The notes below the pieces were generated by a model. The model searched no databases, had not been told where the DNA came from, and was given only the letters and a program-made list of their open reading frames with translations. A stretch of 38,887 nucleotides of DNA from a virus. The stretch lies in the IMG/VR virus record IMGVR_UViG_3300021401_000022, positions 1 through 38,887 of that record, one strand, 5' to 3'. Both the position numbers and the translations under genes were made by a program. Shown here one piece after another: positions 1 through 6,903 of this stretch (within the stretch, counting starts at the first letter, position 1; each line of letters starts with the position of its first letter).

Positions 1-510
1 ATTCAGAACACGGTGACCTGTTTCGGGCCCTACACCGTGACGCTCGGCCTGGCTTCGCAGTTCTGCACGATCACTTCGCCGATCGCGCTCAATGGCGCAA
101 CTCCCGTGCCGATTTGCACACTCATGACGAGTGCTTCCGGTACTCCCGTTTATCAGTTTCGCTGCGATGGAGTTTACACGCTCACCTCAGGAACCAATCC
201 CACATTAATTTTATCGGTGGGAAGCAGCCAACTGCGCTCCACCAGCGGGACGGCTTCCTTCAGCATCGGCTCAACTCTGACTGGAACCTCCACACAAATT
301 ACAGGGAACTTCACGATTCTAATTGCGAGTCTGACGGGCGTAACCAACACGACGGCGAATGCCCCCTTTCACATCTTCGGATTTTTCACCGCCGCCCCGA
401 TGACCGGAGTCCCGGGAGCCATCACGATTTATGGGGCAGAGGGGGGCACTTCCTCGCCCGCCGGCACAGTGAATCCGGGCACCATCTGCTCGGCATTTCG
501 CAGTTCATAG
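1..510 (+). CDS. Beta-rich phage structural-type protein, 5' end missing
   Basis: The frame is open from base 1 to the TAG at 508-510, so the real start lies outside the window; a GTG at 13 is only the first internal candidate. The visible part (about 169 residues) is rich in Thr, Ser, Gly and Ala with short alternating hydrophobic stretches, a composition typical of beta-structured virion or decoration proteins. It has few charged residues and no recognisable catalytic motif. It resembles the product of 28587-29549 in texture. It sits just before a holin-like gene, so it may be the end of a late operon that joins the right side of the window in the intact genome. The virion role is inference. 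Confidence 0.6.
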   Translation: MQNTVTCFGPYTVTLGLASQFCTITSPIALNGATPVPICTLMTSASGTPVYQFRCDGVYTLTSGTNPTLILSVGSSQLRSTSGTASFSIGSTLTGTSTQITGNFTILIASLTGVTNTTANAPFHIFGFFTAAPMTGVPGAITIYGAEGGTSSPAGTVNPGTICSAFRSS

Positions 511-526
511 AAAAGGAAAATCTCTC

Positions 527-781
527 ATGCCTCAAAAGCTCATCGCCTACTGGAATTCCCTGCCCGCCTGGTTGAAGACCTGCATCGTGCTGGTCGTAGC
601 TTCCTCCTCGGGCGTCATCCGCCACATGTACGTAGCCGACAAAGGGTGCTTAACCGAGCACTGCATTCTGGAATATCTGTGGGCCGGATTACATGTCGGG
701 GGAGTGGCGGTGTTGGCGTACTTTCTGAAATCGCCGCTGGGAAAACAGGTTGAGGCGGAGCTAGAGCAATCTCCGCAGTAG
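527..781 (+). CDS. Small two-helix membrane protein, holin candidate
   Basis: The 84-residue product has two hydrophobic segments, about residues 16-31 and 48-67, joined by a short loop with two Cys (41 and 46), and ends in a charged tail (KQVEAELEQ). Size and topology fit a class II phage holin, which would permeabilise the inner membrane at lysis. An AAAGGAAAA Shine-Dalgarno stretch lies about 8 bases before the ATG. It follows a late-type gene with a 16-base gap. No endolysin is visible next to it, so the holin call rests on topology and position; another small membrane protein is possible. Confidence 0.5.
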   Translation: MPQKLIAYWNSLPAWLKTCIVLVVASSSGVIRHMYVADKGCLTEHCILEYLWAGLHVGGVAVLAYFLKSPLGKQVEAELEQSPQ

Positions 782-954
782 AAACGCAGGCCGGGGAGCG
801 GCATTCAGAGGGGAGTGAAGTCAGTCGTGAACAATGATCACTCCAGCGGTCACTACGCAAGCGCCTTAAGGATTACCTGTAAGCGCTGCCTGATCGCTAG
901 TACAGCCTGAGGGGCCGTCGCGTCGGGACGAGGCAAGCCCGACAAAAACTTTCA

Positions 955-1143
955 ATGAAATCCATTCTCGATGTCCGCATGCAGTGCCGGATGTGCGGCG
1001 CGATCAGCCGTGCCGGAGACTGCGAACCGGATGTCGATGGGGATGGCTCACTCGGCTGCCCCGTGCCGGATTGCGGCGGCATCGCAAAAGAACTTCCCGG
1101 CGAATTCGAAACCCCACAAACTTCCAAGGAGAAAATTCAATGA
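955..1143 (+). CDS. Cys-rich small protein, zinc-binding candidate
   Basis: A 62-residue product with a CxxC pair at 11-14, a single Cys at 23 and a C-x4-C pair at 35-40, spaced like a small zinc-binding knuckle. The stop overlaps the ATG of the next gene (ATGA at 1140-1143), which argues that it is translated and coupled to the secreted protein downstream. The Shine-Dalgarno is weak. The 173 bases before it hold no gene that I can see. Function unknown. Confidence 0.5.
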   Translation: MKSILDVRMQCRMCGAISRAGDCEPDVDGDGSLGCPVPDCGGIAKELPGEFETPQTSKEKIQ

Positions 1144-1712
1144 AGCAAACTCTCGCTCTCGCATTCCTCTGTCTCGCCATGATTGGATCTATTCAGGCGC
1201 AGACCGCACCCATCGCACCTACGCCCACCGCGCCAACCTCGAGTCCCTCCACCAGCTCCCCCACCTTCAGCCTGAACGCCAGCATCATCTCGCTGAGCGC
1301 AAACGGCGCCACTACTCCTGCCACAGTCATCGGGGAAACCTATGCAGCCACCTCGAACTTCCTCTTGCGGGAAGACAACATCATCGGCCCCGGAGCGAAT
1401 TTGAACGCCTATCTGGGCGGGGCGCAATACAACCTCACCGGGCTCTCGAAGCTGCTGAAGAACACAAACCTGAACAACAAGAACGTGCAGTTCTACGCAC
1501 TGGCTTTGGCGGGGGCGAATCACGTCACCGATCCGGAGACCAAACTGACGCGGCAGCACTTCTCCTTCGAAGCGGGCGGCGGAGTGAACTACGATCCCAC
1601 GGGCAGCGGTAAATTCACCGTCAACCTGGTCGAAGTGAAATACCTCAAGGCTCCGGGATTCAATAACAATGCGGTGAGCGTGAGTGGTGGAGTGGTGTTG
1701 GGGCTGTTCTGA
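1140..1712 (+). CDS. Secreted protein with barrel-like C-terminus
   Basis: The 190-residue product starts with a clear Sec signal peptide: K at 2, a hydrophobic core at 4-16, and a likely cleavage after A20 (IQA-Q). A Pro/Thr/Ser linker (about 21-43) follows, then a region of alternating strands with GGG and GxN turns. The last residue is Phe and the final strands (VNLVEVKYL, VSVSGGVVLGLF) alternate polar and hydrophobic residues, as in the C-terminal strand recognised by the BAM machinery of outer-membrane barrels. With only about 140 mature residues it would be a small barrel or periplasmic protein. ATGA coupling fixes the start. It could be a moron that changes the host surface, or a lysis-related protein; the role is inferred. 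Confidence 0.6.
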   Translation: MKQTLALAFLCLAMIGSIQAQTAPIAPTPTAPTSSPSTSSPTFSLNASIISLSANGATTPATVIGETYAATSNFLLREDNIIGPGANLNAYLGGAQYNLTGLSKLLKNTNLNNKNVQFYALALAGANHVTDPETKLTRQHFSFEAGGGVNYDPTGSGKFTVNLVEVKYLKAPGFNNNAVSVSGGVVLGLF

Positions 1713-1755
1713 TTTCCCGCTTGACAGCCTCGCCACTTTCAACGATGCTGCAGGA

Positions 1756-2553
1756 ATGTCCTATCCCGGCGGGAAGAACGGCGCGGGCGTCTACCAGACC
1801 ATCATCAACCTGATTCCGCCGCACCTCGTTTACATCGAACCGTTTCTCGGGGGCGGCGCGATCCTGCGATTGAAGCATCCGGCGGCGCTCAACATCGGCA
1901 TCGATCTCGATTCGGCCGCAATCGCCAGATTCAGCGAGGCGATATCGGGATCTCGACACTCCGGAAGAAGTGGCGAGCGGGCCCGGCGCCCAGCATCGAA
2001 AACGGCGATGGGGCCCGGTAAACGGATCCTCTCGCCGAATCCGGCGATACCCGATCGACAATTCCGTTTTCTTTGCGAAGACGGAATCTCCTTCCTGAAG
2101 TCCTACCCATTCAGGGGTGATGAGCTGGTGTACTGCGATCCTCCGTACATGATGGAGACGCGGAGCCGCGAACTCTATCGCTTCGAGATGTCGGATGCGC
2201 ATCACGTCGAACTTCTGCGGGTCATTAAAAGCCTGCCCTGTCGCGTGATGATCTCGGGCTACCGGACCAAACTGTATTTCCTCGATCTGGCATCGTGGAA
2301 TGTGACGAGCTTCGAAGCGATGACGCGGGGCGGCCACACGGCCACGGAATACCTCTGGTTCAACTTCCCTGCCCCGGTTGCCTTGCATGACTACCGCTAT
2401 CTGGGAGCGAACTTTCGGGAACGGGAGCGGATCAAGCGGAAAAAGCTGCGCTGGGTCAATCGGTTGAAGAGAATGCCGACGCTCGAAAAGCAATGTTTAC
2501 TCGAAGCGATCGCCAGCCTCGCCGGAAGTGGCGATGGTGGTCGACGTCGTTAG
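1756..2553 (+). CDS. D12-class DNA adenine-N6 methyltransferase
   Basis: The 265-residue product has the hallmarks of Dam/D12 methylases: an N-terminal YPGGK segment, the AdoMet-binding motif I-like FLGGG at about 30-34, an acidic IDLD at 49-52, and the catalytic DPPY at 128-131. It would methylate adenine N6 in phage or host DNA. A variable target-recognition stretch (about 62-100) lies between the AdoMet and catalytic parts and contains an Arg/Ser/Gly-rich segment. I chose ATG 1756 because homologous proteins normally begin just before YPGGK. No cognate restriction gene is nearby, so an orphan protective or regulatory methylase is likely. Its stop overlaps the stop of the convergent minus gene (TTAG at 2550-2553). 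Confidence 0.88.
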   Translation: MSYPGGKNGAGVYQTIINLIPPHLVYIEPFLGGGAILRLKHPAALNIGIDLDSAAIARFSEAISGSRHSGRSGERARRPASKTAMGPGKRILSPNPAIPDRQFRFLCEDGISFLKSYPFRGDELVYCDPPYMMETRSRELYRFEMSDAHHVELLRVIKSLPCRVMISGYRTKLYFLDLASWNVTSFEAMTRGGHTATEYLWFNFPAPVALHDYRYLGANFRERERIKRKKLRWVNRLKRMPTLEKQCLLEAIASLAGSGDGGRRR

Positions 2554-2939
2554 CTCGCGGCCTTCAACGTCTTCACCGGGGAGAGATATTCCGGCTCTGG
2601 CAGCGCGGCGTTGAATTCGATTTCTTCCACGCGCCCCTCGCGTTCAATGATCAGCTCAAACATTTCCTGAAACGCGGCGTTCACTTCCGGGCGCTGCGTT
2701 CCCGTCAACTTACTGATCATCTGGAAGGCGGCGAAATTAAAGAAATCGGGCTCGGGCGGGCCGGGCCGGATCGCGAGCACCATCGTGCAGGATGGGCAGA
2801 TGTAAATCACAGGGGCGGAGGCTTTGCGGCGCGGCTTCATTCCGGCGGTTTGGCAAAACATGAAGACGGCCAAAGCTTTATCGCTCACTTCAATTTGCGC
2901 TCCGCAGCGGCGGCAGGTGGTACGGTCGCGATTCGCCAT
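2550..2939 (-). CDS. Zinc-ribbon protein, counter-oriented
   Basis: A 129-residue minus-strand product with Cys pairs at 9/12 and 48/51 that would build a zinc ribbon, a further Cys at 29, and an acidic C-terminal helical part. I chose the start at 2939 because a perfect GGAGG lies 5 bases upstream on the minus strand; the longer frame has no such site. It converges on the D12 methylase with a 4-base stop overlap, and its upstream region carries a tandem palindrome (2957-2976), so it probably has its own controlled promoter. No specific family recognised; a DNA- or protein-binding role is plausible. Confidence 0.7.
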   Translation of the reverse strand: MANRDRTTCRRCGAQIEVSDKALAVFMFCQTAGMKPRRKASAPVIYICPSCTMVLAIRPGPPEPDFFNFAAFQMISKLTGTQRPEVNAAFQEMFELIIEREGRVEEIEFNAALPEPEYLSPVKTLKAAS

Positions 2940-2956
2940 AAAACCTCCAATGTCGC

Positions 2957-2976
2957 GTGCTAGCACGTGCTAGCAC
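2957..2976. repeat. Tandem perfect palindrome, operator candidate
   Basis: GTGCTAGCAC occurs twice back to back, giving two perfect 10-bp palindromes and a 20-bp overall palindrome. It lies 18 bases upstream of the minus-strand start at 2939 and about 120 bases before the plus-strand start at 3098, a typical operator position in a divergent control region. The half-site TGCTA/TAGCA recurs around 4612-4627. Operator function is inferred. Confidence 0.55.
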
Positions 2977-3097
2977 AATCCTCAGTGTCGCACTCCAGTT
3001 CAATCCCGCGCTGTGGAAAATCCGGCTCTGGTTACTTTGGGAATCTTGTTGGTCAATGGCGGGAGTGAATAGGCTCGACTCTCAGGAGAAAAAGTTT

Positions 3098-3319
3098 ATG
3101 GCTGATTGGAATGAGGGTGCGGGTACGCAGGCTGAAATGCCCGGCGGTTATCTGGAGAAGCAGTTTCTGGATTCGCCGCGCAAGCCTACTCAACGTGAAC
3201 AGTTGATGGTGAAGAAACAGCGGCTCTCCGCGCAACTCTCGAATGTGAACGAAGCTCTTGCGGCGCTCGACGATAATCCGCAGCTCGAAAAATTCTTAGA
3301 GGTCATGGCGCGGGCCTGA
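3098..3319 (+). CDS. Small coiled-coil phage protein of unknown function
   Basis: A 73-residue product. The ATG at 3098 has an AGGAG about 9 bases upstream; an in-frame ATG at 3057 lacks a ribosome site. The C-terminal half (REQLMVKKQRLSAQL, then NVNEALAALDDNPQLEKFLEVM) is a clear amphipathic coiled coil followed by the DxNPxLxKFL ending seen in many small early phage proteins of unknown function. It precedes another helical gene by 7 bases. No enzymatic motif. Confidence 0.65.
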   Translation: MADWNEGAGTQAEMPGGYLEKQFLDSPRKPTQREQLMVKKQRLSAQLSNVNEALAALDDNPQLEKFLEVMARA

Positions 3320-3326
3320 TTTCCTG

Positions 3327-3743
3327 ATGTCCTCTCCCGCCGCCAAACTCGAAACCGCGATCGTCACCAAAGACGAACTCGCGGAACTCGCCGCCGCTGA
3401 ACACAAGCACGCGGACCTCACTAAGAAAGCCGCCGACGCCGAGCGCGACGTGAAGCTGCGCCGGCAGCAGCTCGCGGAAAAAGTTCTGGGCATCAAGTCC
3501 GCCGATGAGCTGAAGGAACTTCCGCCCGACAAACTCCTGAAGCTTTTCGAGAAACGCTGGGAGCGCGGCGAGTGGAAGGCGGAGCGGGGCGCGCCGGAAT
3601 TCTCCTTCGTGGAATCGAGCCACGGGCGCTACCCGTCGTGGATGAATCTCTACATCGCCGAACTAGGCGAAACCGCCGCCGCCCGAGTCAAGGCTGAGAC
3701 ACCGATCTCCTGGTCGTACAAAGTGGCCGTGGTGTTATCGTGA
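3327..3743 (+). CDS. Helical hypothetical protein
   Basis: A 138-residue product with a long charged coiled coil at about 15-60 (Ala/Glu/Lys/Arg heptads) and a C-terminal globular part containing several Trp and Tyr residues. It starts 7 bases after the previous stop, so the two are probably cotranscribed. Not recognised; it could be a small DNA-metabolism accessory protein. The gene ends before a 63-base gap with no gene. Confidence 0.55.
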   Translation: MSSPAAKLETAIVTKDELAELAAAEHKHADLTKKAADAERDVKLRRQQLAEKVLGIKSADELKELPPDKLLKLFEKRWERGEWKAERGAPEFSFVESSHGRYPSWMNLYIAELGETAAARVKAETPISWSYKVAVVLS

Positions 3744-3806
3744 AATTCTGCGGAGCCGTGCGCCAGTTCGATCCCAAAGTGGTGAACCCATGAGGAGTGC
3801 GCGCCC

Positions 3807-3989
3807 ATGACAGAGCAAAAAAGCGTACCAATGTCAGTGCGGGAATTGGAAACCAATCCCGCCGCAAAAGAGCTGGTTCGCAGACTAAACGACCAATGTT
3901 TCCCTACATCTGAGGAGAGTAAAGCTCCACATGGCCACAGTTCGGACAGCGGTAAGGAACAACCGCAAATCCCCTCTCCTCCACAATGA
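3807..3989 (+). CDS. Small hypothetical protein
   Basis: A 60-residue product with a helical N-terminal half (MSVRELETNPAAKELVRRL) and a disordered Pro/Ser/Gln tail. It overlaps the next gene by ATGA (3986-3989), which supports translation of both. No known domain. Confidence 0.45.
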   Translation: MTEQKSVPMSVRELETNPAAKELVRRLNDQCFPTSEESKAPHGHSSDSGKEQPQIPSPPQ

Positions 3990-4189
3990 CCGAATGGTTT
4001 CGGCGGTTTCTCGCGCGACGTAAACTGCAGAGAGCGGCGGAATATTGCTATCACGAAGGACTTCAGTTAGCGATTCTTTACAATGCGCTCCCGCTTTGTG
4101 ATTACGGTGACGAATTGAGGGCACGGTACGACGCAATTCATATTCTCCTCAGACTTAAGCGCTTAATTTCCCCCGCACCAAAGCAGTAA
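3986..4189 (+). CDS. Small basic helical protein
   Basis: A 67-residue, Arg-rich, Leu-rich product. The N-terminal FRRFLARRKLQRAAEYCY is a basic amphipathic helix that could bind nucleic acid or membrane. It is coupled by ATGA to the gene before it and is the last gene before the 458-base control region. Function unknown. Confidence 0.45.
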   Translation: MTEWFRRFLARRKLQRAAEYCYHEGLQLAILYNALPLCDYGDELRARYDAIHILLRLKRLISPAPKQ

Positions 4190-4325
4190 TCCCGCCCCGC
4201 TCTCCCCCGCTCTCCAGCGCTCGAAATTTCCATTCCTGGTTTGGCCCTCGCCTTGCTTTGCCGCTTCTCAGGCAAGTTTTTGTTGTTGTTCTTGGGGTTG
4301 CACGTCCAAAAATTGTCTTGAGATT

Positions 4326-4346
4326 GCGCGCCTTGGGTTGGCGCGC
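4326..4346. terminator. GC-rich hairpin after the 3986-4189 gene
   Basis: GCGCGCC and GGCGCGC (7 bp, perfect) enclose a 7-base loop. A second smaller hairpin, GCAGC/GCTGC at 4361-4376, follows. There is no U-tract, so Rho-independent termination is uncertain; it may be a pause or structural element in the control region. Confidence 0.3.
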
Positions 4347-4432
4347 TTCCGCAATGTTGTGCAGCGCGTGTGCTGCGGGGGACTATAGGGGGTTCTTGCT
4401 CTTTCCAGGAAGATCAAAGTCAAAAGCTTAAA

Positions 4433-4452
4433 TACTCTATCCATCTAGAGTA
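4433..4452. promoter_or_regulatory. Inverted repeat, operator candidate
   Basis: TACTCTA and TAGAGTA (7 bp, perfect) are separated by 6 bases in the AT-rich part of the intergenic region. The 20-bp length and symmetry are those of a dimeric repressor site. TACTT repeats occur directly downstream (4451-4462). No repressor gene is identified. Confidence 0.4.
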
Positions 4453-4473
4453 CTTAGATACTTCAGCCACAAT

Positions 4474-4523
4474 TTGTGTCGCTCAACAGATTCTGTCGCT
4501 CAACGGTTTATGTTGCGCAGTGA
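4474..4523. repeat. Iteron-like direct repeats, 17-bp period
   Basis: TTnTGTCGCTCAACnG occurs at 4474-4489 and again at 4491-4506, exactly 17 bp apart. A degenerate third copy (TTATGTTGCGCAG) begins at 4508, again 17 bp on. Regular spacing of 1.6 helical turns is typical of initiator-binding iterons. A DnaA-box match and a candidate initiator gene follow, so this looks like part of a replication origin. Confidence 0.5.
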
Positions 4524-4583
4524 AAAGTGTTGGGTAAAATTTGACACACTCCGGAAGTCCGAAACGAACCTTGAAGGACACGA

Positions 4584-4592
4584 TTTTCCACA
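4584..4592 (+). promoter_or_regulatory. DnaA-box match
   Basis: TTTTCCACA fits the relaxed DnaA consensus TTWTNCACA exactly. One nonamer is weak evidence alone, but it lies 61 bases after the last iteron-like repeat. Confidence 0.4.
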
Positions 4593-4611
4593 GATGCCCC
4601 CAGATTTAGCT

Positions 4612-4627
4612 TGCTATCATGTTAGCA
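4612..4627 (+). promoter_or_regulatory. Extended -10 promoter overlapping a near-palindrome
   Basis: The 16-bp TGCTA-T-CATG-T-TAGCA is symmetric except for one position pair. It contains TATCAT preceded by TGC, an extended -10 form, about 28 bases before the ATG at 4648. No convincing -35 is present. Its TGCTA/TAGCA arms match the doubled palindrome at 2957-2976, so one regulator may read both. Confidence 0.4.
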
Positions 4628-4647
4628 TTTCTGTAGAAGATTGAGTC

Positions 4648-4971
4648 ATGGCGGAAACCAATGAACTATCAATCAGCGATTTAGTGGAAATCGAAGTCAA
4701 AAAGCGACTCTCGGCGAATGCTCGACGGGCTGGGAAGGCGCGTCTGACGAAGATGACCGCCGAAGAGCGCAAGCGTGTTGCGGAACTCGGAGCCGAGGCG
4801 CGTTGGGGTAAAAAGATCGATGCTCCCGATCCCAAGGGACCCAAGGGACCCAAGGGACCAAAGCCTGATCAGCAGCCGAGTCGAAGTATTATGTTAAATC
4901 GAAAGCCCTGCCGCCAGACGGGCATTCCCCTCACGCATCCCACACTTTTTGAAATCCCGGAGGCCGCTTAG
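4648..4971 (+). CDS. Small basic protein with collagen-like PKG repeat
   Basis: A 107-residue product. The core KKRLSANARRAGKARLTKMT followed by AEERKRVAELGAEARW is a Lys/Arg/Ala helical motif found in small phage and bacterial proteins of unknown role; it is suited to nucleic-acid binding. Residues 62-73 form a PKG-PKG-PKG-PKP repeat encoded by perfect 9-bp DNA repeats. It is the first gene after the iteron region and lies directly upstream of the possible initiator. It may be an accessory replication or regulatory protein; function not known. Confidence 0.55.
   Translation: MAETNELSISDLVEIEVKKRLSANARRAGKARLTKMTAEERKRVAELGAEARWGKKIDAPDPKGPKGPKGPKPDQQPSRSIMLNRKPCRQTGIPLTHPTLFEIPEAA
4831..4857 (+). 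repeat. Three perfect 9-bp tandem repeats inside a gene
   Basis: CCCAAGGGA occurs three times in tandem, each coding Pro-Lys-Gly. The unit keeps the reading frame, so copy-number slippage would lengthen or shorten the protein without disrupting it. Confidence 0.8.
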
Positions 4972-5010
4972 CCATGCGAGCCCTCTTGACACTGCTACTA
5001 CAAACGCTGG

Positions 5011-6369
5011 ATGCCAACTCGCATCCATCCACTCAGCAGCCGCATTCTCTCCCGGTTAATCGATGCCGAAGCCAAAGAACCCGATCCATGGTTGCGCGAC
5101 GACCTGCGAATCGCGCGATTGACCGTGGCTCATGCCGCGCGCGGCGATGCCTCTTGCACTTGCTGCAGCCCGCATGGGCTGGCCAGTTACGAGGTTCTTG
5201 GCCTTCGCCCCGAAAAAGTTTGGCCCGCGATCGTAGCGCGCCGCAAAGCACAGCTTGGCGAGTTCTATTCGAAGTTCTACGACGAGCACGACTTGCTGCG
5301 CAAAGACGATGGGAGTCTTCTCGGACGATTTTGGTCTGTGCCGCCGGTCCCGAAAAAACCGGCGCAGTCGGTCAAGCTCTGGTGTGAAAAAACGAACGCC
5401 GCGAGAGCCACTAACTCTCGCGGCGGAATAACGTTGCTTCGTGACAACACGATAAGTGTGCCTATGGCAGCACCATCGATAGCCGCAGCATATCGCAATC
5501 CGGACGATTCGGGAAGCGCAAAAGAGCGCCCGTTTTTCACAGTCACCGACCTCCAAAAGTTCTTCGAACCGTGCCCCGGACATCCGGTCAAATACCGGTG
5601 CCTGCGCACCATCCAGGGCATGTTCCTGGCGCTCGAAAAGAGGCTTGGGAAAAAGCTCCAAGGGGGTAATTTCGAGTTCTGTCTCGCGGTCGAGGATTAC
5701 CGGGATGGGGCGGACTATCGCAGTCCCACGACCGTGCGCGTCAATTTACGGCTCGCGGAAAAACTCGGCTACATCGAAGCCGTCTATGGCACCGATGAAA
5801 TGGGCCATCCACGCCGCGATCATTTCTGGCATCGCCCGCGCACGAAGCAAGACAAGGGCCTCTACCGAAGAGTCGCGACGTACCGGCTGAATCCCCACTT
5901 ACTACTCAAGTGGCGCGAGTTGCACCGCAGCCACAAAGCCGAAGTCACGCCGATCCGCAGGCCCGCCAAACCAGCCGACCCAGAGCAACCTCTTCCTCCG
6001 GCGCCAGCAGTTCCACAGCAACCCAAACGAGAGCAGCCAGCCGCCAGTGCGCCAATGAAGCAAGAGCACCGCTCCGCCCAGCGCAACGTCTCTCCGTCCC
6101 CGCTCCGTAAACTCACGCCGCGCGAAGGTCCGAAGCTGGTGAATGAAATGCGGCGACTGATGCGGGGGTGCGGCTCAGTGATCGAGCAGCACAGTGGGCT
6201 CGAAATCAGTTTGCGCGCCGACGATCCGCGCTATCGCGTCCCTTTGTCGCAGGAAGATGCGCTAGTCGCGGCGTGCGCGAATCTCGGCATCCCGTATGAA
6301 TCCGCGCGGGAGCATTTGAAGTTGATACGCCCACCAGGGCAAGGGCGTGAGAAAGGCGATGAAGCATGA
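5011..6369 (+). CDS. Winged-helix DNA-binding protein, replication-initiator candidate
   Basis: The 452-residue product has a Cys cluster near residues 49-52 (CTCC), a probable winged helix-turn-helix domain at about 177-300 (TVTDLQKFFEP, then RTIQGMFLALEKRL and VNLRLAEKLGYIEA), a Pro/Gln/Ala linker at about 310-365, and a helical C-terminal part. The position just after iteron-like repeats and a DnaA-box match suggests a replication initiator. No polymerase, primase or helicase motif is present. The ATG has no strong Shine-Dalgarno; a GGAGG before ATG 4974 opens a different frame, perhaps a short leader. A strong hairpin lies inside the coding region at 5397-5425, and an in-frame ATG at 5464 could be an alternative start. 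Confidence 0.55.
   Translation: MPTRIHPLSSRILSRLIDAEAKEPDPWLRDDLRIARLTVAHAARGDASCTCCSPHGLASYEVLGLRPEKVWPAIVARRKAQLGEFYSKFYDEHDLLRKDDGSLLGRFWSVPPVPKKPAQSVKLWCEKTNAARATNSRGGITLLRDNTISVPMAAPSIAAAYRNPDDSGSAKERPFFTVTDLQKFFEPCPGHPVKYRCLRTIQGMFLALEKRLGKKLQGGNFEFCLAVEDYRDGADYRSPTTVRVNLRLAEKLGYIEAVYGTDEMGHPRRDHFWHRPRTKQDKGLYRRVATYRLNPHLLLKWRELHRSHKAEVTPIRRPAKPADPEQPLPPAPAVPQQPKREQPAASAPMKQEHRSAQRNVSPSPLRKLTPREGPKLVNEMRRLMRGCGSVIEQHSGLEISLRADDPRYRVPLSQEDALVAACANLGIPYESAREHLKLIRPPGQGREKGDEA
5397..5425 (-). terminator. Strong hairpin inside the 5011-6369 gene, minus-strand terminator shape
   Basis: CGCCGCGAGAG and CTCTCGCGGCG (11 bp, perfect) enclose a 7-base loop. Read on the minus strand, the stem is followed by TTCGTTTTTT, the layout of a Rho-independent terminator. 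It lies inside a plus-strand coding region, where it could stop antisense transcription or act on the plus-strand mRNA as a structural element. Confidence 0.5.
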
Positions 6370-6668
6370 AAGTTGCGGCATTATCACCGAACGCATTGAC
6401 TCTTCCGCCCGCGCCGTCAGTGGGGTTGCGCGTTGTCGCAGGTAGGCAGGAAGTGGTTCGTTATCCCGGATTATTCTTTGGCGATTTTCGCGGGCGCCGT
6501 CGCTCCCTATATACGCAACTCGATGGAGCCGTTGTGCTCGCCGACGAATGTAAATGCGTCATCGACTGGAGAAATCCGCGAGACGGAATAGGCTTCGCGG
6601 TAAAGCCTGTGATCGATTGTCCGATTGATGATCACAAGGCAGCAGCTCTTCGCAACGAGCAAAGTTAA
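6366..6668 (+). CDS. Hypothetical protein
   Basis: A 100-residue product coupled to the previous gene by ATGA (6366-6369). It has a Pro-rich start, a beta-rich middle (VGLRVVAG, EVVRYPGLFFGDF) and two Cys (CKC) near residue 63. No recognised family. It starts the run of tiny overlapping genes that extends to about 11.9 kb. Confidence 0.55.
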   Translation: MKVAALSPNALTLPPAPSVGLRVVAGRQEVVRYPGLFFGDFRGRRRSLYTQLDGAVVLADECKCVIDWRNPRDGIGFAVKPVIDCPIDDHKAAALRNEQS

Positions 6669-6690
6669 AACTTCACTTCGGAGAAATTCT

Positions 6691-6903
6691 ATGGCCTCAG
6701 CATCTTGTCGTCAGCCCATCGCCTCACCGTCGAATCCACGTTCCATCACTCGCCGCAGCGCATCAAGCCACGTCAACACTTCATTCTCCGCCGGCGAAGT
6801 CGCCACCAGCTTAGAGGCGCTCTGCGAGATGGGCTTGCTGGAGCCCTTCCGCGATGAATACAACATCGTGCGCTACCGGCCCGTAGAAGGCAGGATCGTG
6901 TGA
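6691..6903 (+). CDS. Small winged-helix-like protein
   Basis: A 70-residue product. I chose ATG 6691, which has GGAGA about 6 bases upstream; the frame extends back to 6625 without a good ribosome site. The C-terminal 40 residues (SAGEVATSLEALCEMGLLEP, then NIVRYRPVEGRIV) look like a recognition helix plus wing. It may be a minimal DNA-binding regulator; not proven. Confidence 0.5.
   Translation: MASASCRQPIASPSNPRSITRRSASSHVNTSFSAGEVATSLEALCEMGLLEPFRDEYNIVRYRPVEGRIV

Noticed and set aside
2493-2963. 156-aa plus-strand frame after the methylase
   Set aside because: Antisense to the zinc-ribbon gene, which has a perfect GGAGG and Cys knuckles; His/Arg-rich texture is typical of a shadow.
4541-4546. 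Perfect -35 hexamer TTGACA
   Set aside because: No -10-like sequence at 16-18 bases on the plus strand.
4974-5387. 137-aa frame with a GGAGG before its ATG
   Set aside because: Arg/Ser/Leu-rich, shadow-like composition; the overlapping 5011-6369 frame continues as an ordered protein. The ribosome site may serve a short leader.
6686-6691. TAGAAT on the minus strand
   Set aside because: No start codon or open frame follows within a useful distance on the minus strand; shows that single hexamer matches alone are not evidence.
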